Positions 1 through 5,752 are shown, numbered from the stretch's first letter. The stretch is 6,573 nt of DNA from Anaerolineaceae bacterium UBA2274 (GCA_002347705.1 DDWY01000105.1:1-6573); one strand, 5' to 3'. Program-made: numbers and translations. Notes: generated from the letters alone by a model not told the origin.

Positions 1-362
1 ACCCCCAGGGGCAGACCCGCAGAAGTAAAACCGATGAAAAGCGGAACCGAGGAACAGGAACAAAACGGGGTGACCGTGCCGAGCAGGCCGGCGATGGTGT
101 TGGCGCCCAATCCGTGAAATCTGCTGAGAATTTTTTTACTGCGCTCCGGAGGGAAGAAACTCTGGATATAGCTGATAAAAAAGATCAAGACGCACAAGAG
201 CAGCGTGATTTTGATCACGTCATAAATGAAGAATTGCAGACTCCCAACCCAGCGATTAGTTGTATCGAGCCCAAACGAGACGAGCAATCTTGCTACAAAG
301 GCGTTCAGCCACTGCATACCCAGTATTTGATTTTGAATAAAGTCCCAGATTGAGGTTGTCAT
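1..362 (-). CDS. ArsP/DUF318-family membrane permease, 3' end outside window (partial)
   Basis: This is the N-terminal part (120 complete residues) of an integral membrane permease; the gene runs off the left edge. After an amphipathic start there is a membrane segment at about residues 42-66, then a basic loop (PPERSKK) and a second hydrophobic stretch carrying TPFCSCSSVPLFIGF (98-112). That Cys-Ser-Cys-Ser-Ser motif is the hallmark of the PF03773 permeases, which include the trivalent organoarsenical exporter ArsP. The family exports metalloids or metals across the inner membrane, and C101 and C103 are the expected thiol ligands. The start is the ATG at 360-362, preceded 8 nt upstream by a weak AGAAAG site. 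The gene lies 45 nt downstream of an ArsR repressor on the same strand, so the two are probably one operon. Family assignment is firm. The substrate (organoarsenical, arsenite or another metal) is inferred from the neighbour. Confidence 0.85.
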   Translation of the reverse strand, partial: MTTSIWDFIQNQILGMQWLNAFVARLLVSFGLDTTNRWVGSLQFFIYDVIKITLLLCVLIFFISYIQSFFPPERSKKILSRFHGLGANTIAGLLGTVTPFCSCSSVPLFIGFTSAGLPLG

Positions 363-407
363 AAATTACGCTTTCTAAATACTAATGGTTGGTTCCGGGG
401 GCGCGGA

Positions 408-722
408 TCATTTTTCGCAGCATCCGAATTGGTCCGGAACATCGGTAACTGCAGTCAATTGTTGGACCAGCGAGACAAGCGCGGGAGCACCCTCGGGACA
501 AATGCGATAGTAGGTCCATTTACCCTCCTGCCGGCTGGTGACAATACCCGATTCGAGCAAAACTTTCATGTGGTAAGAAAGCCCGGATTGCCCGCAATCG
601 AGATTTTCCAGCAATTTGCAAGCGCACTTTTCGCCGCCTCGCAGCATCTCGAGTACGCGCAGACGGGTTTCGTCGCAAAGAGCCTTGAACACACGTGCCT
701 GACTTTGATAATCGCTATCCAT
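408..722 (-). CDS. arsR: ArsR/SmtB-family metalloregulatory repressor
   Basis: A 104-residue winged-helix repressor of the ArsR/SmtB family, which leaves DNA when a thiol-binding metalloid is present. Residues 9-28 match the usual opening (ARVFKALCDETRLRVLEML). EKCACKLL (31-38) is the alpha-3N CxC metal site, GQSGLSYHMKVLLESGIV (44-61) is the recognition helix-turn-helix, and SRQEGKWTYYRI (63-74) is the wing. Cysteines lie at 16, 33, 35, 43, 75, 101 and 102. The CxC lacks the third cysteine of the E. coli CxCxxC motif, so C43 or the terminal CC pair may complete the site. The frame is open 35 codons further upstream to 827, but the ATG at 720-722 is preferred: GAGG lies just upstream, the family N-terminus begins here, and the promoter at 757-785 would lie inside a longer gene. 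It probably represses itself and the downstream permease. Function is confident; the inducer is not. Confidence 0.92.
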   Translation of the reverse strand: MDSDYQSQARVFKALCDETRLRVLEMLRGGEKCACKLLENLDCGQSGLSYHMKVLLESGIVTSRQEGKWTYYRICPEGAPALVSLVQQLTAVTDVPDQFGCCEK

Positions 723-756
723 CCTTACCTCATATAAAATATTTTTGATGTAAGCA

Positions 757-785
757 ACTATAAGCCTCATATCAAAATTTGTCAA
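757..785 (-). promoter_or_regulatory. sigma70-type promoter of arsR-permease operon
   Basis: Reading the minus strand, TTGACA (785-780), a 17-nt spacer and TATAGT (762-757) form a near-consensus sigma70 promoter. Transcription would start near 750, giving a leader of about 28 nt before the arsR ATG at 722. This supports the short start for arsR. Confidence 0.85.
767..781 (+). promoter_or_regulatory. probable ArsR operator O1
   Basis: TCAT at 767-770, seven bases, then TTTG at 778-781 reproduces the TCAT-N7-TTTG pattern known for E. coli ArsR. It fills the spacer of the arsR promoter and overlaps its -35 box, the expected place for autorepression. Binding by this particular ArsR is inferred. 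Confidence 0.7.
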
Positions 786-799
786 TGTGTTAGGTATTT

Positions 800-818
800 T
801 TTGCTGATGTTCAGCAAA
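800..818. promoter_or_regulatory. perfect 8-bp inverted repeat between the divergent promoters
   Basis: TTTGCTGA (800-807) and TCAGCAAA (811-818) are exact inverted copies around a 3-nt centre. The site lies between the arsR -35 box and the second ArsR-like operator. It has no T-run or gene end next to it, so an operator for a dimeric regulator is likelier than a terminator. Which protein would bind is unknown. Confidence 0.4.
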
Positions 819-830
819 TCGTAACAAGAC

Positions 831-854
831 TTCATATAAAAATTCATATAAAAA
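831..854 (+). repeat. 12-bp tandem direct repeat in the divergent control region
   Basis: TTCATATAAAAA occurs twice head to tail (831-842, 843-854). The core TCATATMAAA is also found at 730-739 and 767-776, giving four same-orientation copies within 124 bp. Two of the four continue into a full TCAT-N7-TTTG ArsR-like site, so the repeats look like regulator half-sites rather than random AT-rich sequence. Confidence 0.6.
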
Positions 855-858
855 TTTG
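844..858 (+). promoter_or_regulatory. probable ArsR operator O2
   Basis: TCAT (844-847), seven bases, then TTTG (855-858) is a second exact match to the TCAT-N7-TTTG pattern. It directly abuts TATAAT (859-864) on the plus strand, so a bound repressor would block transcription towards the gene at 943. It lies 77 bp from O1. Confidence 0.6.
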
Positions 859-864
859 TATAAT
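859..864 (+). promoter_or_regulatory. candidate -10 box for the divergent 943-2243 genes
   Basis: A perfect TATAAT preceded by TTTG. No good -35 box lies at the proper distance, since the region is A-rich repeat. The promoter may be weak or need an activator. A start near 871 would give a leader of about 70 nt to the GTG at 943. Confidence 0.45.
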
Positions 865-942
865 CTCTCTTTTTGGTTTACAATTTAGTAGGAAAAGAGA
901 ACAGAGAAATCCAACAGTCGCTCCGAAAGAGGTTAATTTAAA

Positions 943-1374
943 GTGCCCCGTTTCTGGCGAGTATTATTGATATCTTTAATTATCGTCCTCGTGCTTTACG
1001 GCATTTACTTCGCCCTGGGCAGACCAGTAATCCCCCTGCCAACCATCCCTTATAAAGTTTCACCCGGACAGCCATTACATTCCATCATCACTTCAGATGG
1101 AGCCGATGAGCTCAAGCTAACGCTGAATACTTCTGGCGAAATTGAGATTACCTCAGAAGATCAATCTCTGGCCGCGCTGAACTACACGCCGGAGACTTTT
1201 GATAACACTCTCGACCTGGGCGAGAGATTGCTAAACGCACAAAAATCCCTCCAAAGTAAAGAAGATGTCCCTGAAAGTTCTCCTTTTTTGCGGAAGTTGA
1301 TCAACTGGGTCATCGCCTATTACTACCATATCATCCGTTTCCGCTTGTCCGTTTTACTAATAGCATTACCTTAG
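943..1374 (+). CDS. membrane-anchored protein of unknown family, shares a module with the next gene
   Basis: A 143-residue protein starting at GTG, with AAAGAGG ten bases upstream (926-932). One hydrophobic helix (about residues 6-25) with basic flanks anchors it, followed by a Pro-rich linker (27-44). An exported or periplasmic-facing domain comes next. Residues 57-95 (LKLTLNTSGEIEIT, then DQSLAALNY) match the pattern seen twice in the secreted protein encoded next: L-K-L/I, a gap, I-D/E-I/F, a gap, then N/D-G/D-Q-S/P-L. I do not recognise the family and assign no function. The C-terminus (about 118-143) turns abruptly hydrophobic. A second frame runs from the same region to a TAG at 1407-1409, just before the next gene, so a frameshift near 1325 is possible. 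The pair probably forms one transcript (47-nt gap), perhaps under ArsR control through the site at 844-858. Confidence 0.7.
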   Translation: MPRFWRVLLISLIIVLVLYGIYFALGRPVIPLPTIPYKVSPGQPLHSIITSDGADELKLTLNTSGEIEITSEDQSLAALNYTPETFDNTLDLGERLLNAQKSLQSKEDVPESSPFLRKLINWVIAYYYHIIRFRLSVLLIALP

Positions 1375-1421
1375 AACAACTGATCAGTAATCATTTATCA
1401 ATAAAATAGAGGAAGTAAAAC

Positions 1422-2243
1422 ATGAACAAAACACCAACTTTCATTAAACTGCTTCTGGCAGTAATCTTGGTCCTCGGCATGTTGATGGTTCAACAACCCC
1501 CCATGGCAACCGCCGAGATCGCCAAGCAAGAAATCCCCGCCAACATGGTTCACATTGACGTCACCTACGACCCCGGAACCAAGAGCTACAGCATAGGTGG
1601 CTTCTCAGCGGAAGACCTGCGCCAGGTGGGTGCGCCCCAATTCCAGGATGAAATCTGGCAGGTACTGAGTATGCTCGATGGCGCAACCCTCAAGATCCAG
1701 GGTGACACGATTGACTTTTTCACGAATGATCAACCTTTGTTCTCGGTTGCCTGGGATGGAGCCTCACGGGAGATACTTTATTCTCTTCTGAATGCCTACA
1801 TCGAGCTCGGGGACGTCGACATGGAACGCGCTGAAGCCTGGCTGGATAAGTCCGATATAGTCATATCCCTGCGCCAATCCAAGGAACTGAGTGAGCCACT
1901 ACAAATCTCACTCGCGACCCTTTTGCAGGTACAGGTGAAAGATAACGGCGAATTAAGTGTTGAAGGCTTCCCCACGGGTATGTCGCTCACCCCAGAGACG
2001 CTGGATTTGGTCAACTTGGCAGGCATCGAAAACCTCAAGCTTTGCTGGAATAAAGGCGTAATTGATCTGCAAGTGAACGGTCAGTCCTTACCGCAGGCGA
2101 CCCTGTACCAGGGTGGCTTGAGCGTGGTGGATAAGGCTTTCGGGCTCAGTCTCGGTGATCTCACCCCCATCTTTGGCTCAAGCTTTGGAGCTGGCCTGGT
2201 CATCGGCGAGGCGGATCCGGTCACTGGCGAGTGTTTGCCTTAG
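1422..2243 (+). CDS. secreted protein of unknown family with an internal duplication
   Basis: A 273-residue exported protein. GAGGAAG (1409-1415) lies 6 nt before the ATG. A signal peptide is clear: basic start, hydrophobic core about 9-23, and an Ala-Thr-Ala cleavage site ending near residue 31. The mature chain contains two degenerate copies of one module. Copy 1 is about 43-130 (VHIDVTYDPG, then GATLKIQGDTIDFFTNDQPL, then a Trp-containing helix) and copy 2 about 169-245 (LQVQVKDNGELSVEGF, then ENLKLCWNKGVIDLQVNGQSL). Each reads as beta strands with turns followed by a helix. There are only two cysteines (208, 271), so it is not an obvious thiol metal-binding protein. No catalytic motif is visible. 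It follows the anchored gene at 943, which has one related module, so the two products may interact or share a ligand at the cell surface. Family and role are unknown. Confidence 0.85.
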   Translation: MNKTPTFIKLLLAVILVLGMLMVQQPPMATAEIAKQEIPANMVHIDVTYDPGTKSYSIGGFSAEDLRQVGAPQFQDEIWQVLSMLDGATLKIQGDTIDFFTNDQPLFSVAWDGASREILYSLLNAYIELGDVDMERAEAWLDKSDIVISLRQSKELSEPLQISLATLLQVQVKDNGELSVEGFPTGMSLTPETLDLVNLAGIENLKLCWNKGVIDLQVNGQSLPQATLYQGGLSVVDKAFGLSLGDLTPIFGSSFGAGLVIGEADPVTGECLP

Positions 2244-2286
2244 GTTTTGACTTGTCGCTTAAGATTACAGACCTGTTTAAATAGAA

Positions 2287-2330
2287 GGAGGGCTGACCCT
2301 GCAAGGTTGGGGTCAGCCCTTCATGTTTTC
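2287..2330 (+). terminator. rho-independent terminator after the 943-2243 pair
   Basis: AGGGCTGACCC (2289-2299) pairs perfectly with GGGTCAGCCCT (2310-2320), an 11-bp GC-rich stem with a 10-nt loop, extended by G-C and G-T pairs at its base. A short T-rich tail (TTTT near 2326) follows. It lies about 45 nt past the stop at 2243. Confidence 0.8.
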
Positions 2331-2392
2331 AAATATTCTGCAAAATCACTCACAAATACACGCCTGAAACTCCCGTACAGACTTTTAGGGGG

Positions 2393-2427
2393 ACGCTTTA
2401 CCAAAACGCTTACATCACGCTTACATC
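2393..2427 (+). promoter_or_regulatory. tandem 11-bp direct repeats upstream of the PHP gene
   Basis: ACGCTTACATC occurs twice without a gap (2406-2416, 2417-2427), and a degenerate copy, ACGCTTTACC, lies at 2393-2402. An 11-bp period puts copies on one DNA face, as in sites for OmpR/PhoB-type response regulators. The repeats lie 65-99 bp before the start codon, upstream of a weak TACAAT (2456-2461), a place suited to an activator. The regulator is unknown. Confidence 0.45.
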
Positions 2428-2491
2428 AATCCCTCTCACAGTTGCAAAATAGCTTTACAATGTATCCATCAACCCTGCCTAAGGATGCCAC

Positions 2492-3799
2492 ATGACTGTA
2501 ATAACTCTCCAACGCCACATCACACCCGCCGAGCAAGGTCTTTACCTCTTGCTGCCCTTCGAAATGCCGGCCAACACTGCCCGGTTGGACCTGCGCTACA
2601 AATATCAGAGCCATGCCAGCGAGCCTCTGGCCTTGCCTGAGGGTCAGTTCGCCAGGACCAAACGTGTGAACATCGTCGACATTGGACTGATCGCTCCAGA
2701 TGGCTCGCAGGTTGGGGCAAGCGGCTCGAGCCGTTCGGAGATCATGGTTTCTGAAACCAGCGCGACGTCCGGTTACCAACCGCACCTGCTTAGCCCAGGA
2801 AGCTGGCAAATCATTCTTGGCGCATATGTGATCGCCCCGGAGGGGGTTGATGTGGACATCAGGCTCGAATTCACTCCCAAAGTTCCGCGCTGGCTTTGCG
2901 GCGACCTGCATGTGCACACCCTGGCTTCGGATGGCAGTTTGCCGCTCGAACATCTGGCAGAGCACGCGCGCATCCACGGGCTGGATTTTATTGCCATCAC
3001 TGACCACAACCAGCCAGTCAACCGTGCTGCGTTTCCAAAGGTAGAGGGGCTCACGATCATTCCAGGTCAGGAGTGGACGCACTACAAGGGTCACAGTAAC
3101 TTCCTGGGGCTCGAGCAGCCCTACCGGGGCAGTTTCATCGCCAATAGCCAGGAAGAAGTCCAGGCGATTTTCAGTGAAGCCCACCAAAATGGCGCTCTGA
3201 TTGTTATCAATCACCCCTATGAGACAAATTTTGGTTTTAGATATGACCTGGACTCGCTGGATTACGACCTGATCGAGGTGTGGAATGGACCGATGCGCCC
3301 CGCTAACCTGGAAGCCATTGCCCGTTGGGATGCGATGCTCAAGGCCGGACGCAAGCAAGTTGCCACCTGCGGTAGTGATTATCACGAAGACACCTTCTTC
3401 CAGCGCCTGGCAAGCCCTTGCACCTACGTTTTGGCTGATTCCAACAGCGATACCGACATCCTAAAGGCTGTCAAAGCTGGCAGAAGTTACTTTGCCTTCA
3501 GCCCCACCAGCCTTCAAGTGCTGCTGGACGTCGAGGGGCAAACTTTTGGTGCCAGCCTCGCTTGGCGTGAAGGCATGCAAGCCTCACTGAAGGGTCTGGC
3601 TCTGGAAAAAGGCGATGTTATCCGACTTATCACCCAGGAGGGCACTCAGGACATTTTCACTGCCCCGGAAAAGGGAAATTTCGAGACCTCGCTGCCAGTG
3701 ACGGGTCCCGGTTATTGGCGTTTGGAGGTCTGGCGCACATTCTTCAACTTCCTGCCAGCCATGCCTGCATTGGTCACCAACCCAATTTGGATTGATTAG
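2492..3799 (+). CDS. CehA/McbA-family PHP-domain metallohydrolase
   Basis: A 435-residue, probably cytoplasmic protein (no signal peptide). AAGGA (2481-2485) lies 6 nt before the ATG. Residues 1-130 look like a beta-sandwich domain. The PHP domain follows with its metal ligands in order: DLHVHT (H140, H142), SDG (D147), TDH (D171, H172), GQEW (E194), GHSNF (H201), INHP (H241) and GSDYH (D296, H298). The family uses two or three metal ions to hydrolyse phosphoesters or, in CehA and McbA, carbamate or amide bonds. Residues 340-435 form a C-terminal beta-rich domain (the PHP-C arrangement), ending in a Trp-rich strand. All expected ligands are present, so it should be active, but the substrate cannot be read from the sequence. 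It appears monocistronic, between the terminator at 2287-2330 and the repeats after 3800. A hairpin lies 13 nt past the stop. Confidence 0.88.
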   Translation: MTVITLQRHITPAEQGLYLLLPFEMPANTARLDLRYKYQSHASEPLALPEGQFARTKRVNIVDIGLIAPDGSQVGASGSSRSEIMVSETSATSGYQPHLLSPGSWQIILGAYVIAPEGVDVDIRLEFTPKVPRWLCGDLHVHTLASDGSLPLEHLAEHARIHGLDFIAITDHNQPVNRAAFPKVEGLTIIPGQEWTHYKGHSNFLGLEQPYRGSFIANSQEEVQAIFSEAHQNGALIVINHPYETNFGFRYDLDSLDYDLIEVWNGPMRPANLEAIARWDAMLKAGRKQVATCGSDYHEDTFFQRLASPCTYVLADSNSDTDILKAVKAGRSYFAFSPTSLQVLLDVEGQTFGASLAWREGMQASLKGLALEKGDVIRLITQEGTQDIFTAPEKGNFETSLPVTGPGYWRLEVWRTFFNFLPAMPALVTNPIWID

Positions 3800-3811
3800 A
3801 TCTTATAACTC

Positions 3812-3830
3812 GCGATGATGGGATTATCGC
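3812..3830 (+). terminator. hairpin just after the PHP gene, possible terminator
   Basis: GCGATGAT (3812-3819) pairs with ATTATCGC (3823-3830) over eight positions, one a G-T wobble, with a 3-nt loop. It starts 13 nt after the stop codon. No T-run follows, so it may protect the mRNA end rather than terminate transcription. Confidence 0.35.
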
Positions 3831-3881
3831 TCGTGGGGTGTCATAAAACTTGTGCCTCCCTATGCATTGCTATAGCCAACC

Positions 3882-3978
3882 CACCGCCGACGGTAAAGCC
3901 GGGTTGAAACGCGCAACCCGGCCTACAGTTGATCACCATCGACACTAAGGTCGGATGGAAATTCGCAATCCGACCTAC
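3882..3978. repeat. two tandem 52-bp REP-like units with GTAG-footed hairpins
   Basis: Unit 1 begins at 3882 and unit 2 at 3934. Over the first 45 positions 33 are identical. Each contains a hairpin: GCCGGGTTG (3898-3906) with CAACCCGGC (3914-3922), and GGTCGGAT (3949-3956) with ATCCGACC (3968-3975). On the minus strand each stem is preceded by GTAG(G), the foot found in REP elements mobilised by RAYT (Y1-type) transposases; E. coli REPs have the same CCGGCCTAC end. Both units point the same way. No transposase gene is in the window, so these would be non-autonomous copies. The 330-nt gap 3800-4129 holds nothing else firm: a perfect TATAAT at 4042-4047 and a TTGACT at 4052-4057 are not spaced as a promoter. 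Confidence 0.75.
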
Positions 3979-4129
3979 GGTGATAAAAATCGAAATGCAC
4001 TTTTGCTCTTTCAAGAGCCCCCAATCGTTGGTAAAAAATTATATAATAAAGTTGACTCATAGCTATACAAACTACAAAAAGAAACTCATTCTTAGTTTTA
4101 ATCCGGTACCTAAGAAAGGATGGATTGAA

Positions 4130-4639
4130 ATGTCCGAGAAGATCAAGGGGTTTGCCGCTTTGACCAAGGGCGCCACACTCACGCCCTTTACCTATGACCC
4201 GCCAACGCTAAAGGAAAACGAATTGCGCATTGACATCTCACTTTGCGGCATCTGTGGATCGGATATCCATGCGATTGATGATGACTATTCTGTTTTCGAT
4301 TTTCCTTTTATTCCTGGTCATGAGGTGGTTGGTGTCATTTCAGAAGTCGGTTCAGGAATACCCGCCAGCCGAATTGGCGAACGCGTTGGAGTTGGTTGGC
4401 AAGCCAGGGCTTGTGGTCATTGCGAATGGTGTCTCAAGGGTGAGGTTCAGCTTTGCCTGGATGTGGGTAATAATGGCACATGGACACCCTACGGCGGATT
4501 CTCGACCTCCATTGTTGTGCAGGATGAGTTTGCGTATCCTTTGCCAGAAGATCTACCCTCAGAACATGCCGCGGTGCTGTTGTGCGCAGGTTTGACCGTA
4601 TTTACGGCATTGTCACGCTACTACTCCCCAGCCGCGTAA
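4130..4639 (+). CDS. N-terminal catalytic half of zinc alcohol dehydrogenase
   Basis: Codes for 169 residues up to the TAA. The GroES-like catalytic domain is complete: LCGICGSDIH (38-47) gives catalytic zinc ligand C42, PGHE (62-65) gives H64 and E65, and LCAGLTVFTAL (151-161) gives C152. The structural-zinc lobe CGHCEWCLKGEVQLC supplies C95, C98, C101 and C109. The GSD after C42 and the CAGLTVF segment point to the cinnamyl alcohol dehydrogenase/YahK branch, which reduces aldehydes with NADPH. The ATG at 4130 is chosen because AAAGGA (4115-4120) lies 9 nt upstream and homology begins here. The open frame reaches back to 3929, but that part overlaps the REP-like repeats and is not protein-like. 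The half ends just before the nucleotide-binding fold, so alone it cannot bind cofactor. Confidence 0.8.
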   Translation: MSEKIKGFAALTKGATLTPFTYDPPTLKENELRIDISLCGICGSDIHAIDDDYSVFDFPFIPGHEVVGVISEVGSGIPASRIGERVGVGWQARACGHCEWCLKGEVQLCLDVGNNGTWTPYGGFSTSIVVQDEFAYPLPEDLPSEHAAVLLCAGLTVFTALSRYYSPAA

Positions 4640-4651
4640 AAAATTGGCATT

Positions 4652-5146
4652 GTGGGTATCGGGGGATTGGGTCACCTGGCACTTCAATTTGCGTCTGCAC
4701 TGGGGTATGAGGTAACTGCCATTTCCTCCTCATCCAAAAAACGAGAGGAAGCCTTTGGCTTTGGCGCGAGTCATTACATCGACAGCTCGGCGAAAGGAGC
4801 ATATAAACCTTTTAACGGATATTTCGACATGGTCTTAATCACTTCCCAGGGGAATATTGACTGGTCAAAAATGCAAACCATTCTGAAGATAAGAGGTAAG
4901 ATCATAATGGTTGCCTTCCCGCAAGTCGATCTTGATCCTGTGGATCTGGTGGTACATGAGTTGAGTATCCTCGGATCCTTCGTAGGTACTCCTGATGATA
5001 TGCGGAAAATGCTGGCCTTTGCCGCGGAACATAAGATCCGACCGATGGTTGAGATAATACCCATGTCGCAGATAAATGAAGCCATCGCCAGAATACGGCA
5101 AAATAAAGCACACTATCGTATTGTTTTGGCGAACGACATCAAATAA
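4652..5146 (+). CDS. C-terminal NAD(P)-binding half of zinc alcohol dehydrogenase
   Basis: Begins 12 nt after the TAA, in the same frame. It has the Rossmann motif GIGGLG at its start, the second strand ending in AISSSSKKREEA, then FGASHYIDSS, and a normal C-terminal return to the catalytic domain ending RIVLANDIK. Serines at the end of strand two, where NAD-specific enzymes carry Asp, favour NADP(H). The first possible start is GTG at 4652, with no Shine-Dalgarno site in front of it. It would lack the first residues of strand one (Lys-Ile-Gly-Ile, 4640-4651). Independent translation would therefore need reinitiation from the upstream half. More likely it is the 3' part of a single gene broken by the stop. 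No convincing terminator follows in 5147-5302. Confidence 0.6.
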   Translation: MGIGGLGHLALQFASALGYEVTAISSSSKKREEAFGFGASHYIDSSAKGAYKPFNGYFDMVLITSQGNIDWSKMQTILKIRGKIIMVAFPQVDLDPVDLVVHELSILGSFVGTPDDMRKMLAFAAEHKIRPMVEIIPMSQINEAIARIRQNKAHYRIVLANDIK

Positions 5147-5302
5147 ACGCCCATTGAAAAGATACCAAAGCCATATGAGATTGAGTAAGTGCAATACAGA
5201 AACGGATAAGAAACAGGAACCAAGTTAAACCAAAATACCCCCTCGTGATGGTTGGGGACTATCTCAGCTAAATCAATAAGATCAGTGCCTTTGTATTTGT
5301 GT

Positions 5303-5683
5303 CTATGGTGCAGTTGGTTTGAGTAGGAAGTACCCAAAACCCAGTGCAATCAGCAGGTAAATAAGCGCAGGACCCCAAATTAGAGCATTGGCTTGACCTG
5401 ATAACGCCAGGATCAGAGTAACGACAAAACCAATCGCGTCATAAATGAACAGCGCCCAGATAATTGCTGTGCGGCCAATTGAATCTTCTGCATTTCTTCC
5501 GATCCAGGCAAGCAGCAAATTTCCAAACAACGCAGCTCCATATTCGCGTGCTGGGTAAGTTTGCGCAACTCCACTTAGCTGAATACCAAATAAACCATAT
5601 AGGAATTCAGGAAAGAACAAAATGGGGATACCCAAAACCAAACAAACGATTGCTTTGATGATCATTAGCGTTTTGAATTTCAT
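5303..5683 (-). CDS. small four-helix integral membrane protein, function unknown
   Basis: A 126-residue hydrophobic protein with four predicted membrane helices, at about 6-27, 46-62, 71-94 and 99-121. The start is the ATG at 5681-5683, because AGAAGG lies 6 nt upstream; the frame is open 13 codons further to 5722 without a comparable ribosome site. The conserved-looking features are AREYGAALFGNLLLAWIGR at the second helix and YDAIGFVVTL in the third, with charged residues (R46, E47, D82) in or beside the membrane. It resembles the short four-helix proteins commonly annotated as hypothetical. I cannot name a function or transport substrate. It converges with the alcohol dehydrogenase (156-nt gap) and has its own promoter candidate, so it is probably monocistronic. 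Confidence 0.8.
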   Translation of the reverse strand: MKFKTLMIIKAIVCLVLGIPILFFPEFLYGLFGIQLSGVAQTYPAREYGAALFGNLLLAWIGRNAEDSIGRTAIIWALFIYDAIGFVVTLILALSGQANALIWGPALIYLLIALGFGYFLLKPTAP

Positions 5684-5752
5684 GATATACCTTCTTTTTG
5701 GAACCATCGAACAAACGATCAAACAGATTACGACCTTGCTTTAGGTATTCAT

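Larger units (their letters stand above)
4130..5146 (+). pseudogene. zinc-dependent alcohol dehydrogenase (CAD type) interrupted by one in-frame TAA
   Basis: The reading frame from 4130 to 5146 would encode 338 residues, a normal length for cinnamyl-alcohol-dehydrogenase-type enzymes, but codon 170 (4637-4639) is TAA. Sequence on both sides is in the same frame and of good family quality, so one base substitution, or a sequencing error, explains it. The two halves are described separately. Unless the stop is read through or the halves reassociate, the gene is inactive. No other decay such as frameshifts or deletions is visible, so the event is recent, artefactual or tolerated. Confidence 0.75.

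Noticed and set aside
723..827. Upstream extension of arsR by 35 codons to an ATG at 827
   Set aside because: It would place the promoter and operator inside the gene; the residues do not resemble the family N-terminus, and the ATG at 722 has a good ribosome site.
2426..3385. Long minus-strand open frame opposite the PHP gene
   Set aside because: Its product resembles nothing, and the plus-strand frame has all metal-ligand motifs of a known family. It is a codon-bias shadow.
3929..4129. N-terminal extension of the alcohol dehydrogenase by 67 codons
   Set aside because: It covers part of the REP-like repeats and an AT-rich leader, and family similarity starts at the ATG at 4130, which has its own ribosome site.
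5238..5257. CCCCC and GGGG blocks between the convergent genes as a bidirectional terminator
   Set aside because: Only 4-5 pairs around an 11-nt loop, and the T-rich tail is broken; too weak to call.
5113..5349. Minus-strand open frame of 78 codons with a hydrophobic C-terminal half
   Set aside because: It overlaps both neighbouring coding regions, has no evident ribosome site, and no recognisable motif.
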